Below, piece after piece: positions 17,533 through 24,508 of a stretch of 38,330 bases of DNA. The stretch covers positions 1 through 38,330 of the forward strand of contig JANXLY010000358.1 in the NCBI GenBank assembly GCA_025354885.1, in the 5' to 3' direction. The notes beneath the pieces were generated by a model. The model made no database searches, was not told where the DNA came from, and saw nothing but the letters and a program-made list of their open reading frames with translations. This stretch comes from Acidobacteriota bacterium. GTDB lineage: Bacteria > Acidobacteriota > Terriglobia > Bryobacterales > Bryobacteraceae. A program made the translations under genes and the position numbers. The stretch's first letter is position 1. Each line of letters opens with the position of its first letter.

Positions 17533-17883
17533 ATGTCCAAGCCAACCCCTTTCCGGCAACGAATTCGAGAATTCTGCCTCGCTTTTCCAGAGGCAATCGC
17601 AATAGTACAATTCGGTCATCCCTTTTACAAATGGAAGGACAAGCCGTTTGCGATCTACAGCGACGAAGACGGCGAAAAGCTTAGCATCAAGCTGGAAAAA
17701 CAGGTTCAGCCCATATTCCTTGAGGATCCTCGCTTCAAAAAAACTCAGTATGTCGGACGGCACGGATGGGTGACTCTGACTCTCGACACAAAAGTTGAAA
17801 TGGAAGAAGTGGAAGAGTTGATCCGGGGGAGCTATGAGTTCGTTTCAGAAAAAAACGAAAAGGCGAAGAAGAGGCAAAACTAA
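17533..17883 (+). CDS. MmcQ/YjbR-family protein
   Basis: Protein of 116 aa matching the MmcQ/YjbR (CyaY-like fold) family: an FPEAIAIVQFGHPFYKWKDKPFAIY segment spans residues 18-42, and LIRGSYEFVSEK lies near the C-terminus, as in other members. Members are often annotated as DNA-binding, but no defined reaction is known. The lysine-rich end (KAKKRQN) is encoded by the first arm of an inverted repeat that may control the next gene. It is likely cotranscribed with the DUF72 gene 55 bases downstream. Confidence 0.8.
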   Translation: MSKPTPFRQRIREFCLAFPEAIAIVQFGHPFYKWKDKPFAIYSDEDGEKLSIKLEKQVQPIFLEDPRFKKTQYVGRHGWVTLTLDTKVEMEEVEELIRGSYEFVSEKNEKAKKRQN

Positions 17884-17938
17884 GGATTGACTTCGCCACT
17901 TCTTCGCCTTACTATTAGAAGTAGAAGAGGTGGCGAAA
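17860..17938 (+). promoter_or_regulatory. Mutually exclusive hairpins between mmcQ and the DUF72 gene
   Basis: Hairpin 1 pairs 17860-17871 (AAGGCGAAGAAG, end of mmcQ) with 17899-17910 (CTTCTTCGCCTT), 12 perfect pairs. Hairpin 2 pairs 17892-17905 (TTCGCCACTTCTTC) with 17924-17937 (GAAGAGGTGGCGAA), 13 Watson-Crick pairs plus one G-U. Both need 17899-17905, so they exclude each other. Hairpin 2 buries the GAGGTGG ribosome-binding sequence in front of ATG 17939. Neither stem is followed by a T run, so these look more like translational control than a terminator. Confidence 0.5.
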
Positions 17939-18814
17939 ATGAATCTTCCTTCTACAGGACCCCTGCATTGTGGACCTTCTGGCTGGGCTCACGCCCAGTG
18001 GCAAGGTGTGTTCTATCCAAACACGAAGTCAAAGGATTTTCATCAACTCGAATACACTTCTCGATTTTTCAACAGTGTCGAGCTTACATCCAGCTTTTTG
18101 GGCCCCTTGCGTCCGGAATTGAGCCAACTGTGGTGCAGGCAAGTGCGTGCGAACAGGGACTTTCAGTTCAGCGTTCGTATGTGGAAAAAGTTGACACATG
18201 ATTTTCAGTTTGAGGCCAAGGACATTGTCGCTTTCCGTGAGGGGATTCGCCCGATCGAGGAAGCGCAGAAGCTTGGAGCTGTGCTGATGCAGTTCCCCAG
18301 TGGATTTCGTTTCACGCCAGAGAACCGCGCCCGATTCATCGCCTTGCGGCGAGAATTCAGACACCTCCCCCTTGTTGCTGAGTTCCGTCACGCAAGCTGG
18401 ATGGAAGAAGACGCGCTGGCGATGCTGATTGACTATCACGTGGGGTTCTGCAACCTGGATCAGCCGGACCATTCGCGGGCAATGCCTCCGACAGCCTTTC
18501 TGACGAGCCCGGTTGCGTATGTTCGCCTTTGTGGGCGTGCGCAGACCGGGTCTTATCAGTACACGATGGATGAATTGACAGAATGGACGCACCGTGTTCG
18601 CAAAGTGAGTCGATATGCCAAGCGAACTTTTGTTGTTCTTTCGAATGATTCCGGTGCCAGAAGTCTCGTCAATGCGTTTCAGATGAAACAGCTACTTGGT
18701 ATCGAAAACGTTCGCGCGCCGCGCGATCTGGTCCGCCGCTTCCCGCAGGACCTGCAGATCATCCGGCCCGACCAGCCGCTACAAACGGGCCTCTTCGATT
18801 CAATCGCCGCTTAG
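17939..18814 (+). CDS. DUF72 family protein
   Basis: Protein of 291 aa from ATG 17939; a GTG at 17930 is possible but falls within the ribosome-binding sequence. It has the DUF72 TIM-barrel pattern: HCGPSGWAHAQWQGVFYPN near the N-terminus, YTSRFFNSVELTSSFLG, FQFSVRMWKKLTHD, LGAVLMQFPSGFRFTPEN, PLVAEFRHASW, and AYVRLCGRAQTGSYQY near the end. DUF72 proteins are widespread and structurally related to xylose isomerase-type barrels, but no reaction is established. Its stop interlocks with the stop of the convergent gene at 18811 (TTAG). Confidence 0.85.
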   Translation: MNLPSTGPLHCGPSGWAHAQWQGVFYPNTKSKDFHQLEYTSRFFNSVELTSSFLGPLRPELSQLWCRQVRANRDFQFSVRMWKKLTHDFQFEAKDIVAFREGIRPIEEAQKLGAVLMQFPSGFRFTPENRARFIALRREFRHLPLVAEFRHASWMEEDALAMLIDYHVGFCNLDQPDHSRAMPPTAFLTSPVAYVRLCGRAQTGSYQYTMDELTEWTHRVRKVSRYAKRTFVVLSNDSGARSLVNAFQMKQLLGIENVRAPRDLVRRFPQDLQIIRPDQPLQTGLFDSIAA

Positions 18815-19122
18815 GGTAGCTTAGGCCCCGGGACTCTCGAGATCATTATTCCGCGCGCTTCCAGTTCTTCGAGCAACTGCGTTACCGCAGGATTGTGAGA
18901 CTTCTGACAACTCAATACGATCACCCACACAATGTTTTCGCGAAACTCTGACGTGGTGATTCTCCAGGTGGCAGGGATTGGCTCAGAGCGACCCAAGAGA
19001 TCTTCTGTGGAAGGAAAGATCCAGCGGCGCACCAGGTAGGCAGCCATCTGCGCATCAGGCTCTGGACCACGAATCAGAAAATGGTTCTCGCCAAAAACGA
19101 TGATGCCGAGAGGATCTTGCAA
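18811..19122 (-). CDS. Hypothetical protein directly downstream of tRNA-Glu
   Basis: Protein of 103 aa starting at TTG 19122 with no clear ribosome-binding sequence. It appears globular, with no signal or membrane segment: LGIIVFGENHFLIRGP, a mixed middle, and a hydrophobic strand IVWVIVLSCQ followed by a helix ending in LLEELEARGIMIS. No family was recognised. It begins 13 bases after the tRNA-Glu CCA end on the same strand, so it is probably cotranscribed with the tRNA and released by tRNA 3' processing. Confidence 0.6.
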   Translation of the reverse strand: MQDPLGIIVFGENHFLIRGPEPDAQMAAYLVRRWIFPSTEDLLGRSEPIPATWRITTSEFRENIVWVIVLSCQKSHNPAVTQLLEELEARGIMISRVPGPKLP

Positions 19123-19135
19123 GTGAGGGAAGGTT

Positions 19136-19210
19136 TGGTAGCGCCAAGGGGAATCGAACCCCTGCTTAAGCCTTGAGAGGGCTCCGTCCTAACCGCTAGA
19201 CGATGGCGCC
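19136..19210 (-). tRNA. tRNA-Glu (anticodon CTC), CCA encoded
   Basis: The minus strand folds as a complete 75-base tRNA. The acceptor stem is GGCGCCA with TGGCGCT (one G-U at 1-72), the D-arm is of the Glu type (TCGTCTAGCGGTTAGGAC), the anticodon loop is CTCTCAA with CTC at 34-36, and the T-arm is GGGG-TTCGATT-CCCC. The CCA end is encoded at 19138-19136. It reads GAG codons. Confidence 0.95.
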
Positions 19211-19229
19211 ACACATTGCGACGTCTTTG

Positions 19230-19235
19230 ATTTTA
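19230..19235 (-). promoter_or_regulatory. Probable -10 of tRNA-Glu
   Basis: Minus-strand TAAAAT lies 19 bases before the mature tRNA 5' end, as expected for a tRNA promoter. No strong -35 was recognised 16-18 bases further upstream. Confidence 0.45.
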
Positions 19236-19243
19236 GCAGAATC

Positions 19244-19489
19244 CTAGCGAACCTTGAATTCGGGAAGGCGTCCAGGCGTGGCTGGCGCGCCTGCAGCGTC
19301 GAGATCCCGCTCCAGCCTTTTCAGATCTACTTCGAGAAGAACTCGCAGTTTCTCCAATTCCTTTTCGAAATCGCGACCCGCAAGGTTGAAGTTGTCCACC
19401 CAAAATGCTGCCGGTCGGCTCGTTGAGAGCCTCGTGTTACCGGTAATATTTCGAAACGCAGCTTCATTCCTGCAAGAGTAGCCATTCAC
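19244..19489 (-). pseudogene. Small orphan reading frame, possibly the 3' remnant of a larger gene
   Basis: Open frame of 81 codons from GTG 19489. The encoded segment (NITGNTRLSTSRPAAFW, then a helical, charged stretch ELEKLRVLLEVDLKRLERDL and the end GRLPEFKVR) reads like the C-terminal tail of a longer secreted or enzymatic protein. The frame is closed by an in-frame TGA about 30 bases upstream of the GTG. The gap of about 80 bases to the FRG gene is otherwise empty. It could also be a genuine short gene. Confidence 0.3.
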
Positions 19490-19569
19490 GAAGCCGATTG
19501 CTGAGATAAGCCAATGGACACGTCAAGGCACAACAGTAGTAAACATCGCATGTCGCAGTAGTGTAATTG

Positions 19570-20607
19570 CTAATCCGGAATGAAGTCGAAGTGCGAAGGT
19601 CGGGGGCTCACGTCAACTGGCTTGTCGAGAGTTAGATCCCACCACTGGCTCTGCGGCTTTGAAGTCAGTGCAGAGTCCCTCACCGCCAACTCGCCCTGAA
19701 ACAAGGTCACATGCATCTCAAGCCCGGAGAAGCGCTGGATTCGCGCGAGGTAGCGATCTGATTCCAGCGGACCATAAACAACTTCAAGCAGGTGATTCGG
19801 AGAATAATAGCGGCGCAGCCAGGAGCCTAAGCCATCCAGCCCAGGGAACACAACGCGCTCAGTAATATTCGCCATATCGAGTTTGTCCCGCACTTCCCAC
19901 TTCAAAACCGCCGGAACAATAATCTTGCGAAATATCCCTGGTTGTTCCGCTTCGCGGCTCTCCAGCCATTGTTCGAGCTGTTGTTCGGGACTCGACAACA
20001 TTGAAAAAAGCGCTGCCTGATTGACGATGCGGTCGTCCAGCGAAGGAGGTTCAAAAAAAATCACGCAATCGTGCCCGTCAGCCGAATCCGCTTTCACCCG
20101 CGCATCAAATTCACCGAGAGTCGGGGCATAGCGATCCAGCATCTCGGCAGTAAAAAACACAGCGTCATCCTTCTTCAAGATTAACTTCAGACTTTCGGGC
20201 AAGTATCTTCGCACCTTGATAAAGTCGATGCAGAAGATCACCCCATCGGTCGCAAAAAGATCCGCCTTGGCGGTCACAAAGTGGAGTGCTACATAAGGTG
20301 AAAAGGTCCAGTCGAGCAAGCGTGTGGGCAACCCATGATGTTGCCCCATCGCAAGCCAGTTCCACCAGGAGTCGTTCAGGGAACTTTCCATTTGAGATCC
20401 GTATTTGCGAAAGTTCCGCAATAGGTCATCTTCAATCTGCGCGTATCGCCCCCCAATCCGGTTGAGAGAAGTCCTCCTGTCGAATCGCCAATCCGGCAAT
20501 CCTCGAAACGCAAAGGGGGAACGAAACCTTCCATGAGGCTGATACCAGCTCGCCTCATACAGGCACTCATTCAGTTGCGCCCAGCTCTCGACTCGCACCT
20601 CGCTCAT
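19570..20607 (-). CDS. FRG-domain protein
   Basis: Protein of 345 aa. The FRG domain occupies about residues 5-220 and is marked by FAFRGLPDWRF near residue 33 and by LAMGQHHGLPTRLLDWTFSPYVALHF near residues 85-110. A C-terminal region of about 120 residues is unassigned. FRG domains have unknown biochemistry and are frequent in accessory and defence-related loci, although no partner genes are next to this one. The start at ATG 20607 is backed by TAGTAT six bases upstream. The gene sits between the tRNA-Glu/remnant region and a sugar-use locus. Confidence 0.8.
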   Translation of the reverse strand: MSEVRVESWAQLNECLYEASWYQPHGRFRSPFAFRGLPDWRFDRRTSLNRIGGRYAQIEDDLLRNFRKYGSQMESSLNDSWWNWLAMGQHHGLPTRLLDWTFSPYVALHFVTAKADLFATDGVIFCIDFIKVRRYLPESLKLILKKDDAVFFTAEMLDRYAPTLGEFDARVKADSADGHDCVIFFEPPSLDDRIVNQAALFSMLSSPEQQLEQWLESREAEQPGIFRKIIVPAVLKWEVRDKLDMANITERVVFPGLDGLGSWLRRYYSPNHLLEVVYGPLESDRYLARIQRFSGLEMHVTLFQGELAVRDSALTSKPQSQWWDLTLDKPVDVSPRPSHFDFIPD

Positions 20608-20624
20608 GTGTCCATACTAGCCGT
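20608..20624. promoter_or_regulatory. Symmetric back-to-back -10 elements in a 17-base divergent gap
   Basis: The plus strand has CATACT (20613-20618), six bases, then ATG 20625. The minus strand has TAGTAT (20619-20614), six bases, then ATG 20607. The start codons are 18 bases apart, and the gap leaves no room for ribosome-binding sequences. Confidence 0.5.
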
Positions 20625-21581
20625 ATGAAGTTCTTTGCGTATTTCAGCTTCGCCGCAACGCTGCTGGCCCAACAGCCCGGCTGGTTCAGCGAGCGGGAAT
20701 ACGAGAACGTCAAAGTGACCTTCGACTACAAGCTTGCTCAGTGGGCCGAGGCCTCCTTCGTATTGCGCACTCCAAAGATCGGACGCCCGATCCAGCAAGG
20801 TGTTGCAATTTTTCTCGCTCACGATTTCCATCAGAAAATGGGGCTTTATATCACGGGGGCAGTCGCCGGCTTCAAGGCGCCCACAAGGCTGTTGCCGCAA
20901 AACTGGGGCACCTGGCACAGCGTGGAATTGACTCTCAATGGCAATCATCTGCTACTCCGACATGACGGAGAACTGATCCAGGATGCGACTCTACCTCAAC
21001 AAAAGCTGGGCAAGGGTTACCTACACTTTGCCGACCTTCTGCACAAATATGAATTGCGGAATTTCAAAGTGGATGATCTTGGCGAACGATCGAACTACGT
21101 CGACTCCTGGAGCCCCTGGGGGCTAAGAGGTGCAGGCACCTGGAAGACGGAACCGAATGCAGCCACCGGCTCAGATGGACACGGAATCAACTACGGCACA
21201 CCCAAACTCAAAGACTTCCTCTTCTCCGCCGAAGTGAAGTCCACCAACAACGCCAATGGGGGCATATTCTTTCGCGGCTCAGCCGACGAAAAGGAAGCTC
21301 GTGGATTTGAAGTCCAGATTTACTCTCCGCTCGATTCAGTATTTCCTACAGGCAGCATCTATGGGCTCACGCGCTCGCGTATCGCTATCAGCACCGAAGG
21401 CCGCTGGTACTATTTGCAGGTACTTGTGCAAGGACGCATCTGCACCGTCTGGGTTGACGGGGTTGCCGTTGCAGAAACGGTGGAGCTCCCGCCAACACTC
21501 ATTGAAGGCCAGATTGGGCTTCAAATCCACATGGAGAAAACGCAAGTCGAATGGCGCAGCATCCGCGCGCTCAAGCTGTAA
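20625..21581 (+). CDS. Secreted protein with two DUF1080 (3-keto-disaccharide hydrolase-type) domains
   Basis: Protein of 318 aa with a short Sec-type signal (KFFAYFSFAATLLA) and two concanavalin-like beta-sandwich repeats of the DUF1080 family. Repeat 1 has YENVKVTFDYKL and WHSVELTLNGNHLLLRHDGE; repeat 2 has KDFLFSAEVKSTNNANGGIFFRG, RGFEVQIYSPL, and WYYLQVLVQG followed by RICTVWVDGVAV. Members have been linked to 3-keto-glycoside cleavage or to glycan binding. It lies head to head with the FRG gene and overlaps the convergent sulfatase gene by 11 bases. The context suggests action on glycans outside the cytoplasm. Confidence 0.8.
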   Translation: MKFFAYFSFAATLLAQQPGWFSEREYENVKVTFDYKLAQWAEASFVLRTPKIGRPIQQGVAIFLAHDFHQKMGLYITGAVAGFKAPTRLLPQNWGTWHSVELTLNGNHLLLRHDGELIQDATLPQQKLGKGYLHFADLLHKYELRNFKVDDLGERSNYVDSWSPWGLRGAGTWKTEPNAATGSDGHGINYGTPKLKDFLFSAEVKSTNNANGGIFFRGSADEKEARGFEVQIYSPLDSVFPTGSIYGLTRSRIAISTEGRWYYLQVLVQGRICTVWVDGVAVAETVELPPTLIEGQIGLQIHMEKTQVEWRSIRALKL

Positions 21582-22908
21582 TTGGCCAATCCGGGTTTTC
21601 CGTCCGGACCTTCTGCATCAGCCCCTTCAGTTCCGCCACAACAGTCGGATTCGCAGGCGCCAAATCCGTCGCTTCGCCTAAATCTTTAGACAGGTCAAAC
21701 AGCTGCATCTGCCCCGTCTTCAGCTTGATACACTTCCAATTCCCTTTACGAATCGCCTGCGCAAATCCGCCCTCATGAAATTCCCAATAATAATAAGGCT
21801 GCGTCGCTGTGGACTTGCCACGCCATACATCCACTACATTCATGCCATCAATCCCCTTTGGCACAGCGGCCCCTGCCAATGACGCCAGGGTCGGCATGAC
21901 ATCCCAAAACGCCCAGGGCGTATCGTTCACTTTGCCTGCTGGAATCTGATCCGCCCAAACTGCAATCGCGGGCACACGGATACCGCCCTCGGTCAAGCTT
22001 CGTTTGATTCCATTCAGCGGACCATTCGAATCGAAGAAATCAAATTTGTGTCCGCCCTCCTGATGCGCTCCGTTGTCGGAAGTGAAGATGATCAGCGTAT
22101 TTTCGTAAAGCTTTTTCTCCTTCAATTTTGCCATGATCGCCGCCACGTGCCGGTCCAGGCGGCTCACCATCGCTGCGAAATTCTTCTCCACTTGCGGCCA
22201 GGGTTTGGCCCCATACGGCGCATCTTCCGGCACTTCCTGTCCATTCCCGGTATCCCGCCCCAATTCATTGTTCGCATGTGGAATCACCGACGTGTAGTAC
22301 ATGAAAAACGGAGACCCAGCCTTCTGCTGATCCAGCCACTTCATGGCCTGCTCATGGATCACATCCGGTGCATACTCCGTCTTGCGAGTACCGCTATTTC
22401 CATTCAACTCCACCAGCTCATCGTTGTGAAGCAGTGCCTCAGGATAGTATCGATGCGCCTGCAATTGCGAAAAAAATCCGAACCATTCGTCCCACCCTTT
22501 CTTGGTTGGATAACCAGGTTTTCCCAATCTTCCCAGAGCCCACTTTCCGAACATTCCAGTCCGGTAACCTGCGGCCTTCAGAAGTTCCGGGATTACAACA
22601 TCCTCCTTCCGCAACACTTCTTCATTCTTCCCATTGCCCCGGATCCGCGTGTGCCCACAGTGGTATCCAGTCATGAGCGAACACCGCGAAGGCGCGCAAA
22701 CAGTCGACCCTGCATAGGCGGAACTAAACCGCGTCCCCTGCGCCGCAAGCGCATCAATATTGGGCGATGCGATACGCGTCTGCCCATAGCAGCCCAAATC
22801 TCCGATCCCCAGATCATCTGCCAGAATGAACACTACATTCGGTTTCACGGGCCGCTGCGACAGCGCAGCTGTGCCCAAACTTCCAGCCAACAATTCACGA
22901 CGGGTCAT
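21571..22908 (-). CDS. Exported arylsulfatase-type sulfatase
   Basis: Protein of 445 aa from ATG 22908; the in-frame extension to 23205 would cross the divergent gene and is rejected. The N-terminus TRRELLAGSLGTAALS is Tat-like. Metal-binding aspartates are in VFILADDLGIGDLG (Asp31, Asp32). The formylglycine site CAPSR begins at Cys71, so an anaerobic or aerobic maturase must exist elsewhere. FGKWALGRLG and TSDNGAHQEGG match the sulfatase fold. It would remove sulfate esters from glycans or other organosulfates, with the true substrate unknown. Confidence 0.88.
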   Translation of the reverse strand: MTRRELLAGSLGTAALSQRPVKPNVVFILADDLGIGDLGCYGQTRIASPNIDALAAQGTRFSSAYAGSTVCAPSRCSLMTGYHCGHTRIRGNGKNEEVLRKEDVVIPELLKAAGYRTGMFGKWALGRLGKPGYPTKKGWDEWFGFFSQLQAHRYYPEALLHNDELVELNGNSGTRKTEYAPDVIHEQAMKWLDQQKAGSPFFMYYTSVIPHANNELGRDTGNGQEVPEDAPYGAKPWPQVEKNFAAMVSRLDRHVAAIMAKLKEKKLYENTLIIFTSDNGAHQEGGHKFDFFDSNGPLNGIKRSLTEGGIRVPAIAVWADQIPAGKVNDTPWAFWDVMPTLASLAGAAVPKGIDGMNVVDVWRGKSTATQPYYYWEFHEGGFAQAIRKGNWKCIKLKTGQMQLFDLSKDLGEATDLAPANPTVVAELKGLMQKVRTENPDWPITA

Positions 22909-22929
22909 ATGGTTATAGACTAATCCCCA
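22909..22929. promoter_or_regulatory. Symmetric back-to-back -10 elements between sulfatase and symporter genes
   Basis: The core TAGACTA provides plus-strand TAGACT (22916-22921) and minus-strand TAGTCT (22922-22917). Each hexamer ends eight bases before its start codon (ATG 22930 and ATG 22908). TATAAC on the minus strand, three bases from the ATG, is an alternative. Confidence 0.4.
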
Positions 22930-24498
22930 ATGCTCGACACATCCATCATCGTGGTCTACTTTCTCGTAGTATTCGCAATCGGGTACTACCACTCGCGCAA
23001 AGAACGTAACACCAAAGATTACTTCCTCGCTGGCGGCAACGTTGGCTGGTTCGCCGTTGGAGCCTCGCTTTTTGCGACCAACATTTCGAGCGAGCACTTC
23101 ATCGGCCTCGCTGGTTCCGGCGCCTCCACTGGCTTTGCCGTGGGTTGCTACGAGCTCTCGGCAAGCTTCTGTCTGTTCATTCTCGGCTGGCTCTTCGTCC
23201 CCCACTACTTGAAGAGCAAGGTCTACACGATGCCGGAATTTCTCGAGCGCCGCTTTGGCCCCGAGTGCCGCTGGTACCTCACAATCATTTCGCTGCTCGC
23301 ATATGTCTTCACCAAAATTTCTGTCTCACTCTTCGCCGGCGGCATCCTGATCCGCGAAGTATTTGGCTGGGACTACATGACCACTGCGATCTTCCTCGTC
23401 ATCGCCACCGGCATCTACACCGTCTTTGGCGGCCTCGCCGCAGTGATCTATACCGACGTTTTCCAGGCTGTACTCCTTCTGATTGGTGCCGCCATCCTTA
23501 CCATACTCGGCCTCGACAAGGCTGGCGGTTTCGAGGGCCTGCGCGCTTCACTCCCACCCGACTTCTTCCACATGATCAAACCGGTTAACGACCCTGTCTA
23601 TCCCTGGATCGGTACCACGGTAGGCACACTCATCCTAGGCATCTGGTATTGGTGTACCGATCAGGTGATCGTCCAAAAGACCCTCAGCGCCAGGGGTATC
23701 AGTGATGCCCGCAAGGGCACCTTCTTCTGTGCTGCGCTCAAGATCCTCCCACTTTTTGTCCTTGTGCTCCCCGGTCTTTGCGCCAAGGCGATTTGGCCAA
23801 ATGAGGTCACTGGTGACAATGCTTATCCGCTGCTTGTGACGCGACTCCTGCCGCCTGGGCTCATGGGCCTGATGGTTGCGGCCCTGCTTGCCGCCCTGAT
23901 GAGCAGCCTCTCCAGCGTCTTCAATTCCTGCTCAACCCTCATCACCATGGACATCTACAAAAAGATTCATCCCGAGGCAAGCGAAAAGAAGCTGGTCAAC
24001 ATTGGGCGCATCGCGACCTGCGTTGTTGTTGCAATTTCAATCGCCTGGATCCCACTGATCCGCGGCCTCAACAATGAGGTCTATCAATACCTGCAAAGCG
24101 TCCAGGCCTATGTCGGTGCACCGATCACGGCAGTCTTCCTGACTGGCATCCTCTGGCGCGGCGCAACATCACGAGCCGCGTTCACGACGCTCATCGTCGG
24201 CGGCCTCCTCGGCGCAGGACGCTTCTCGCTCGATATCCTCCACAACGCAATGAAGATCGATCTCGGTGCCTGGAACGCTCTCGTTGAGTTCAGCTTCCTC
24301 AACTACTCAATCATCGTTTTCGGGATCTGTGTCTTGCTAATGATCGGCGTCAGCAAGGTCACACTCCCCAAATCACTCTCCGATATCGCTGACCTGACAA
24401 TTACGCCCGGTGGAGCGTTGATTGGCACGAAAAGTGAAACAATATTCACCGTAGCTATTGGGCTTGCAGTTCTGGGCCTGTGGATCCACTTCGCTTAA
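22930..24498 (+). CDS. Sodium:solute symporter (SSS/SGLT family)
   Basis: Integral membrane transporter of 522 aa with more than ten hydrophobic segments. Family marks are RNTKDYFLAGGNVGWFAVGASLFATNISSEHFIGLAGSG in TM1-2 and a conserved VFGGLAAVIYTDVFQAVLL segment. ALMSSLSSVFNSCSTLITMDIY carries the serines that contact sodium in SGLT-type proteins. It probably imports a sugar or sugar acid with sodium. It is followed after 10 bases by the galactonate dehydratase-like gene, so a sugar-acid substrate is the simplest inference. Confidence 0.9.
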   Translation: MLDTSIIVVYFLVVFAIGYYHSRKERNTKDYFLAGGNVGWFAVGASLFATNISSEHFIGLAGSGASTGFAVGCYELSASFCLFILGWLFVPHYLKSKVYTMPEFLERRFGPECRWYLTIISLLAYVFTKISVSLFAGGILIREVFGWDYMTTAIFLVIATGIYTVFGGLAAVIYTDVFQAVLLLIGAAILTILGLDKAGGFEGLRASLPPDFFHMIKPVNDPVYPWIGTTVGTLILGIWYWCTDQVIVQKTLSARGISDARKGTFFCAALKILPLFVLVLPGLCAKAIWPNEVTGDNAYPLLVTRLLPPGLMGLMVAALLAALMSSLSSVFNSCSTLITMDIYKKIHPEASEKKLVNIGRIATCVVVAISIAWIPLIRGLNNEVYQYLQSVQAYVGAPITAVFLTGILWRGATSRAAFTTLIVGGLLGAGRFSLDILHNAMKIDLGAWNALVEFSFLNYSIIVFGICVLLMIGVSKVTLPKSLSDIADLTITPGGALIGTKSETIFTVAIGLAVLGLWIHFA

Positions 24499-24508
24499 AA
24501 GGAAAACT

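Noticed and set aside
19535-19565. dif-like sequence around TGTCGCAGTAGTGTAATTGC
   Set aside because: Only part of the pattern resembles XerC/XerD arms and the spacing is wrong, so it cannot be called a dif site.
22048-22923. Plus-strand frame of 291 codons antisense to the sulfatase gene
   Set aside because: The encoded sequence is rich in arginine and histidine with no domain, and the sulfatase frame has the full active site.
22909-23205. N-terminal extension of the sulfatase
   Set aside because: It would run through the symporter start region and would bury the Tat signal, which starts at 22908.
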